Source of the DNA: Diphasiastrum complanatum
Taxonomy: Eukaryota; Streptophyta; Lycopodiopsida; Lycopodiales; Lycopodiaceae
Direction of reading: 5' to 3'
Assembly: GCA_029204225.1 (NCBI GenBank)
Contig: CM055095.1
Location: 53,169,836 to 53,233,835 of the forward strand
DNA: 64,000 bases
The translations under genes and the position numbers were made by a program. The notes beneath the pieces were generated by a model that saw only the letters and a list, made by a program, of their open reading frames with translations, was not told where the DNA came from and did no database searches. Positions 57,180 through 64,000 of this stretch are shown one piece after another (position 1 is the first letter of the stretch; the number at the start of each line of letters is the position of its first letter).

Positions 57180-57770
57180 AGGGTCGACCCATTGGCAAGC
57201 ACTCATGAAAGTCATGAAATATGTTCAAGCAACAAAACATCTATGTATATGTTATGGAGGTAACCAATTTGCCAACGTTCTTGAAGGCTATACAGATGCA
57301 GATGGGGATGGAGATATCGATACCAAAGGTCAACTTCTGGATTTGTGTCCTTATTCAATCAAGGCCTGATTTCATGGAGCAACCGAAAATAGACCTCAAT
57401 GGCATTGTCATCAACTAAATCATAATACATCATTGCCACCAATGTTACCAAGGAGGCGATTTGGTCGAAGAATCTACTAGCAGATACCGACCTTGCTCAA
57501 CTACAGCCAACGACCCTATATTGTGACAATCAAAGCACAATTGTACTATTTTGAAATCCAAGATTTCATTCTCAAAGCAAGCATATCAAAATCATCTATC
57601 ACTACCTCATAGAAAAAGTGTAGAGCGAGGAAGTTTCATTGGTTTATTATAGAATAGATTATATGGTAGCTCATTACTTCACCAAGACATTATCCAAGGA
57701 CCATCACATCAGACTCAACAACGTTCTAAATCTGAAGATCAAATTTTTTCAGGATCCACATTAAGGGAGA
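57180..57770 (+). pseudogene. copia RNase H C-terminal fragment (copia-2)
   Basis: Broken frames show YTDADGDGDIDT near 57290-57325, ISWSNRK near 57370, TKEAIWSKNLLADTDLA near 57440-57490, YCDNQSTIVL near 57520-57550 and HSQSKHIKI near 57570. It ends in the family's typical tail, just before a purine-rich tract (TTAAGGGAGAGAG). It is the 3' end of a copia element with the rest missing. Stops are frequent. Confidence 0.8.
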
Positions 57771-58389
57771 GAGTTCAATTTCAATACTCAGGTCTAAATC
57801 CATTTACTATTGAGCATTCTAAAATTTGTATATATATTTAGCAAAAAAATCCACAAAGTCGAAGTTATACTAGAAACCCATTCTGGAATCGAAATTTATT
57901 TCGACCTCGGGTTGGATTGAATCGAATCTAATTTTTTGACTCTTAGCCAAAGTTTGATCCTTTAAGGCAAATATTGACCCACGTCAGCCGATTCTGACCC
58001 ACGTCGCGATCAGAAGGACGACATTGACAGTTAGCCAACTATGTATATAGATCTAGTATTTATAAAGATGGCTATCTACTATAGGATGGCTCAAGTAAAC
58101 TAAGTAGATCTCATTCTATAATTTCAAGTACTGATCACTAATCAATCATCAACACAATGTTTATACTAGATCAAACATAACGATAAACACAATTCACATT
58201 TTTGCGCTCTTGTGTCCAAGTTCATGCTCTTGTACTCAGATCTTTATCATTTTGCTTAATCTAGAGTGTAGATTTTGTACACACTATTTTTAGGTTTCAA
58301 CAAGGTTATTTGCCAAAATAAACCCCTACTTGATTCACAGGTGATTTTTCAATGCCACAAACTGAGAAAAAAAAAGTAGTTTAAAAATG
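57771..58389. other. Probable copia LTR / leader region
   Basis: It lies between the copia-2 tail and the next copia fragment. No coding frame. I could not pair it with a second LTR. Confidence 0.35.
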
Positions 58390-60000
58390 TCATACTACCC
58401 TTGAGAGAGAGACACAGAGAGTGGTCATGATTTGCTACCAAATGGACTTCTCATTTCATCCTACAACACCAAGAAGTTCGTTCACCTTGGAGACAACAGC
58501 TCACACATAATCGAAGGTGAAGGTAGTGCTAGACTGGATTTTCAGAATGGACTATCGAAGCTCATACCAAATGTATTGTATGTCCCAAAACTGAAAAAAA
58601 ATCTATTGTCAATCAGTCTAATTATAGATTTAGGACATAGGGTAGAGTTTCAAGCAGATTCCTATCAAATTCTTGATAAAAGTAAGAGAGTTTTTATACT
58701 CAGAAAGAGACAATGATATCTCTATAGGCTTAGTCATTGTAACTTTGAGACTGATTGTGCTTTAAGCAGTTCAACATCTATCAACATTGATTTGGCATTA
58801 TAGACTTGGCCCTCATGTCCCAAAGGACAACATAAAGAAACTAGATGAGAATTCTTTCAAAATAGTTTTTGTTGGCCATTGTATTTTTGATGGAATGTAT
58901 AGACTATACAACATAGAGACCTGTAAAGTTTTCACTAACAAGGACGTGACTTTTATTGAAGATCAGTTTATTGAGTTGAAGGGCAAGGACCAAATGCAGT
59001 TTACAATTTTTTCCCCAAGACTGATAAATATCGAAATGTCATTTCAATTCTTTCAAGCAGTCACCCTGTAAAGTTAGATCTAGAACAAGATAAAGAAGCT
59101 GCAACTCAAGAGCAGCTGACACAATGTCGAATTTCGCAGCCAAAAACTTCAACCGGAAGATCAACAAGAATTTGAACTCAGCTTGTCCGATACACTGATG
59201 AGTTTGCTCAATACTCTATTCAGGAGCCAACCACAATTGAGGAAGCTATTTCATAGGCCGATTCAGATCTCTGGAAAGAAGCTATGGACAAGGAATACAA
59301 CTCAGTGCTGAAGGACAACACATGGACTATCCCCGAGCTGCCAACAGATAGAAAGATAATCAACTGCAAATGGATCTTTAAGATCAAATACAAAGCATAT
59401 GGTAGTATCGACATGAGAAAAGCTCGACTCGTGGCAAGGAGATTTTCACAAATTTCTAATATCGACTACTTTGAAACTTTGAAGATGTTGTCAAGCACAC
59501 TTCCATTCGATTGCTACTATCATATGTTGCTATAGCAGATCTTGAGATAGACGAGTCAACCAATAACAATAGGTCTATATGCAACCTCATCAACTTGTAT
59601 AACTTGTCAAAAATAGTAAATCAACTATACTTAGGACATATTAACAATATAAAGTTTATCTCTAAGTCTAAAATGCATATTGGCCAACATTGCCAACTAG
59701 ACATGATAAATCTCAAACTAGTTGACAATTTCTCACACAAAGGACGGTTAAGAGGATGCTATTTTAAGAATTCGAGATGACAGATCTGGGAGAAGCGCAT
59801 TACAGTCTCGGGATTCAGATCCATAGAGACAGAAGCAGAAGACTTCTCTACATCACCCAACATACTTACTTCTATAATTTGTTGACGAAATTCAATTTCA
59901 TGACTTGTAAGCTTGTACATAATCCGATAGACCCATAAATTTTGATCTTCTAACTCAAATTTCAATGCAACCAAAAGCAAAAGTAATCACCTCAATATAA
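58390..60000 (+). pseudogene. copia fragment with integrase deleted (copia-3)
   Basis: It starts in the protease-to-integrase linker (KKFVHLGDNSSHIIEGEGSA, then PNVLYVPKLKKNLLSISLI; 58460-58650). It jumps from WHYRLG directly to the post-integrase segment (FKIVFVGHCIFDGMYRLYNI near 58855-58920), so the integrase catalytic core is deleted. RT then starts (EYNSVLKDNTWTIPEL, IINCKWIFKIKYKA near 59295-59400). It breaks down after 59540, with RT end fragments to about 60000 (DDRSGRSAL-like shifts). No YMDD box was seen. It is inactive. Confidence 0.8.
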
Positions 60001-61429
60001 ATAGCAAAATTGAATGTAAACAATTGGCTAATAGTAAAGACCATGCAAACAATGAAGTGCACATAGAAATAAAAGAAATATCACAAAGTTTTAACTACCA
60101 TACATGATGGTATCAAACAAAGTAAACAAACATGGTGATTGTTACAAGAAAATTTGGAACATTGATGGGAAAAAAAAGTTTGAGATGATGATGACATGTC
60201 TTAATCAAGCATCGAGTAATGTTTTGCAAAAACTTGATTCTTATCAAAATGGTATTACCAGTACTATTCCTTCACTTTTCCTAATTGCTACAACATTTGA
60301 GTGGAATTAGGAGCGAGTAGCTTATAATTAGGAGCGAGTAGCTTGAAACAACAAGGGATAGCAACATGTCATTAACTATGTCGTAATAATGTTTCAACAA
60401 CACTAATCAATTTTTTATTGTGGCCCATTGGAACTAACTCTAATCTTGTCACTATTCAAGATCCACGTCAATGGGTACTACAAGAATTGAAATTTTATAA
60501 TAGGCAATTATGGCAATATTAAAATACTATGAATTTTAATAGTCGTATCAATATTAAGAACATAATGAAAGAAAGCCAATGGGTCCCAAAAAAATGTCAA
60601 TAAGTTCACGGATAACAAGATGAGAAAACTTAGCTTTTTTGGGACTTTGCTACTAATGTCAAGAGAAATGGTCAATGTCAAAAGTACGCAAATTTCAAAA
60701 GCAGGATGTTTGGTTAACAACAATGACATGGAATAGAAGTGATGAAGGTAAGCAATAAAGGTGAGCAAGATGTCTGGTTAACAACAATGACATGGAATAG
60801 CAGTGATGAAGGTAAGCAATGATGATCTAAAATGTTACAAGAGAATCATTATGAATCATTTGATAGTGAAGTGCCAGAAAATGAGAATGAGGGATGACAT
60901 GAAAGTGCCAATAGAAAGGACATTAATACATCACTTTTGCTCATGTCCTTTAATGCATTTATTGGTTCTCATTCTTTTGGATGCTTCCATGTTAGAGAAA
61001 ATGTTAATAAAAGAAAAATCTACATTTTCTTAATAGTGGAAGCACTCAAAACTTTTTCAATAGTTGTTCAATTAGGAGTTGTCATTTATCAACTTTGAAG
61101 ACCCCTAAGATATTACATGTTCAGATTGTTGATGAAAATTTTATCACTTGCGACAAAATCACAACATAATCCAAGATTCAGATGAGGAACTACGAGTTGA
61201 AACCAATCTCTATGTGGTAATATGGGACCTATTAATATGAGAATTGGTGTTGAATAATTACAAACATTGGGTGATGTGACTTTTAACTTTGAGCAAGGAA
61301 TATGCAGTTCAAGCAAGTTGGACAAGATTTTGAAATTTGCAATTGCATAAAAGAACAATTTGGTACTTGTATACAACTAATTGTTAGGACACAATTCAAT
61401 GATTTTCATATAGGCATGTGGATATATTC
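60001..61429. other. No gene supported
   Basis: AT-rich. A frame at 60104-60310 is open for 68 codons without family resemblance. A short exact repeat (GGTAAGCAAT and GTCTGGTTAACAACAATGAC) occurs near 60710 and 60773-60818, giving a duplication of about 65 bp. Confidence 0.35.
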
Positions 61430-62490
61430 CTTTTGAAAGTTGATATGGATGACAACAAAATAAAGATGATACTCCAACAAGATTCATGGACCATGTCAAA
61501 GGAATAGAACTCGGATAAAAATTGGTTTACATTCCTCCATATAGGTCATCATAGTTGGAAAGACAAGAGGTTCACCTCTCGACTCACCCATACTCCTTGT
61601 TAAGAAAAAAGATGGTACTTTCAGATGTGCATAGATTATCATGCACTCAAAAGATCACCATCAAGAATAGACTTTTAGTTCCTTGTGTGGATGATCTATT
61701 GGATGCCCTTAAGTCCTAGGAGTGATCTTCGCTCCAGTTATTACCAGATCAAGTTTAGTGAAGAGAATCAACACATAACAACTTTTTAAACTAAGCAAGT
61801 GTAGTATCAATTCAGGGTTATGCCATTTGGCTTAACAAATGCATTGACTACTTATCAAGCATTGATAAACATGATTCTTGGGCCATATCTATATGAATTT
61901 GTCTTGGTGTTCATCGATGATATTTTAGCTTCAATCTAGAACTTAAAAGAATGTGCTTGTCATTTAGAAGTGGTTATGAAATTGTTACAGGATTATAAGT
62001 TGTTTGCTAGGATGTCAAAATGTGAGTTTTTAGGGATAGTGACAATAGGCAACATTAGAGAAGACTAGTGCAACATTTGAGAAGATTGGTGCAAAAATAT
62101 CGAAGTGGTGAAAAAATGGAAGAGCCTTAAGAAAATTAAGAGAATTCTCGGAGTTTGTGTGCTACTATCAATGGTCCATTTTCTATCTTTAAAAAATAGT
62201 AGGACCAATGAAACATTTATTATGAAAAGATAAATTTGAATGGAATGATAAGGCTCAAAAGAGCTTTGTGTTTAGTTAAAGCTCCAATCTAGGTGCATTT
62301 CAAATTTTCATTTTAAGTTGCAATGGATTAATTGGAACTAGAATAGATGCTATATTGAGCCAAAAAGATCGTGTGATTGCTTATAAGAGTCAAACGTTGA
62401 CTAATAAAAAAATGATATAACCTACACATGACAATGAGATGTTGGCAATAGTAATCTAAAAAAGGTTGTGGAGAATGCAAATGTTTGATA
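61430..62490 (+). pseudogene. Highly decayed gypsy RT / RNase H (gypsy-3)
   Basis: Broken frames recall SPILLVKKKDGTF near 61583-61622, [15 protein letters not shown] near 61817-61860, FIDDILA near 61910-61930 and an RNase H-like stretch (DRVIAYKSQTLT near 62368-62402). The frame changes every 50-100 bp. Only a relic of a Ty3/gypsy pol. Confidence 0.7.
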
Positions 62491-62779
62491 TTGGTGAATC
62501 TGTGGAGGTGTATATATGTTGTGTACCCTCCTTATTGAGCAAAGGATGAAGTGAGCAAATGTACCCTCCTCTATATATGTTGGGTACCCTCATCTATTGA
62601 GCAAATGGAGTGAGCTTCTCCTAGAGATGTCATGTTGGATTTTGAGGACAACATCTTCTTAGAATCCTTTATTATGTCAACATCTTCTTAGAATCCTTTA
62701 GATGTCATGTGTAGGTTATCTCATTGTCATGTGTAGGTAATCTTGCTGGATGGGGAAGGTGTTAATCCTTTGCAACTAA

Positions 62780-64000
62780 GCTCTAGCAGATTGATTTAAT
62801 CCATAGAGTGCCTTATGGAGTTTGCATACATGATTCTCCTTACCACTGAAAACATATCCCTTGGGCTGCATTATCTAGATGGCTTCTTTGATTACTCTAT
62901 TTAGATAAGTTGTCTGTATATCGATTTGAGGTGTATCAAGTTTGGCTGTAGCAGCATACAATAGGAGTGTTCTAATTGAAAAATTCTTGAGTACAGGACT
63001 TTGTCGATATTTTGGATTTGAGAAAATCTTCCCTTTGATCGATACTCCCATCCGCTTTGTATTTGATCTTGGAGATCCATTTGCAATCGATTGGATTGTT
63101 TTTGGCAGACAATTCAACGATTGACCATGTTTGGTTCTTGATTAGAGAGGTATACTCTCTGTCCATCACTTCTCTCTAGATATCAGAGTTTGACTAGCTG
63201 AATGCTTCATCGACAGTATTTGGTCTTGAATTAGATAACAAGCAGACTCATCAATATGCCTTGTAAGCTATGTGCGCACTCTGGTTGATCTTCTTAGAGG
63301 TGGCATAGGTTGATAATCATGTCCTTGGTTTTGTTGCTCCTAAGGAGCAATATCTTCTTCGGATTTGCTATCGAAAAGCTATTCAAATGTCGGCACATTT
63401 GAACCTAAGACTCGAATTGTCGTGTCAATGGATAGAGCAGTCGATAGTCTATCTTGGGTTTTGCTCTTGTCTTCCAGGTTGATAAATTGGTCCTCGATAA
63501 AGATGACATTCCTACTTTAGAATATCTTCGATGTATCGAGATCATACAACTTGCAGATTTTGTGTAAAGAAGAATAACCAGTGTGGATGGACTTGAGGCT
63601 GTGGGAGTCCAATTTCTTTCTAGTCTCCTTCAAAAAATACGCATAGGCGATGAATCCGAACACTCTGAGCTTCTTCATTGATGGTTTGGAGCCTGTCCAA
63701 ACTTCATGAGATGTTTTACCTGAGAGGCCTTTAGTCAAACATCTTTTTTGAATGTAAGTTGCAGTGGAAACAACTTCAGCCCATAATTGCTAAGGTAGTG
63801 ATGCATGAGCAAGCATGACTAAGGCTCTGTTCTTTTTCTCAGCAAGCCCATTGGACTGAGGTGAATAATTAGTGATAAATGTAGAATCTATTTGTTAACC
63901 TCTGTCAGATAAGTTGCTTTCTGTTTATTCTATTGCCTGGAAGATAAAGTATCTCTTTCAAACCTTGACCAAATCATTTCATGTTGGTGTTTCTGGACGC
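62780..64000 (-). pseudogene. copia integrase end and RT start, cut by the window edge (copia-4)
   Basis: The minus strand from 64000 downward gives the end of the integrase core (SPQSNGLAEKKNR near 63835-63870), GKTSHEVWTGSKPSMKKLRV and GFIAYAYFLKETRKKLDS (63590-63720), then KNQTWSIVELSAKNNPIDCK followed by WISKIKYKADGSIDQR (63020-63140) and DTPQIDIQTTYLNRVIKEAI (62880-62940). It ends in the RT before the catalytic box. It is close in sequence to copia-1. The 5' part lies outside the window. Confidence 0.85.

Overview
This is nuclear DNA of a land plant with a large, repeat-filled genome. The signs are spliced exons with GT/AG borders, Ty3/gypsy and Ty1/copia retrotransposons with tRNA-Met type primer sites, an APE-type LINE, several hAT transposons, and an EDR1/CTR1-type signalling gene of a plant-specific family. 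I cannot name the species. A chromodomain gypsy, many hATs and this LINE type would fit a seedless or other large-genome plant, but that is a guess. I saw no bacterial genes, CRISPR arrays, rRNA or tRNA genes.

Layout. 1-8.4 kb: a LINE (endonuclease part, then RT tail and zinc finger part) split by a decayed chromodomain gypsy element with both LTRs (1599-6871). 8.4-12.8 kb: a decayed hAT transposase on the minus strand, ending in a cluster of palindromes. 15.1-18.2 kb: five clean minus-strand exons of an EDR1/CTR1-domain protein gene, the only convincing host gene here. 18.27-24.42 kb: two hAT elements back to back, a 786 bp non-autonomous one (A) and a 5.3 kb one (B). Each has a perfect 8 bp target duplication. 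B carries a BED/DUF659/hAT-dimerisation transposase and, on the opposite strand, a small extra ORF. 24.42-25.3 kb: a pile of small GC-rich palindromic insertions. 26.3 kb: one more minus-strand exon whose phase fits the EDR1 gene, so the hAT pair may sit in an 8 kb intron. 27.8-31.1 kb: copia and gypsy remnants. 31.08-35.50 kb: a third hAT (hAT-3) with 13 bp terminal inverted repeats and an 8 bp target duplication. 36.2-38.5 kb: decayed gypsy pol. 38.5-47 kb: mostly non-coding, with a hAT-type mini-element, minisatellites and a G-rich tract. 47.04-53.09 kb: a nearly complete copia element whose reading frame is broken mainly by TAG codons. 54-64 kb: copia and gypsy fragments on both strands.

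How it works together. The host gene is embedded in nested transposons. All transposon ORFs seen are broken except the small ORF in hAT-B. The most unusual signals are that 108-codon ORF, the run of tiny palindromic hAT-like insertions (49, 59, about 103 and 128 bp), the mirror-image A/B pair, and the strong excess of TAG among in-frame stops.
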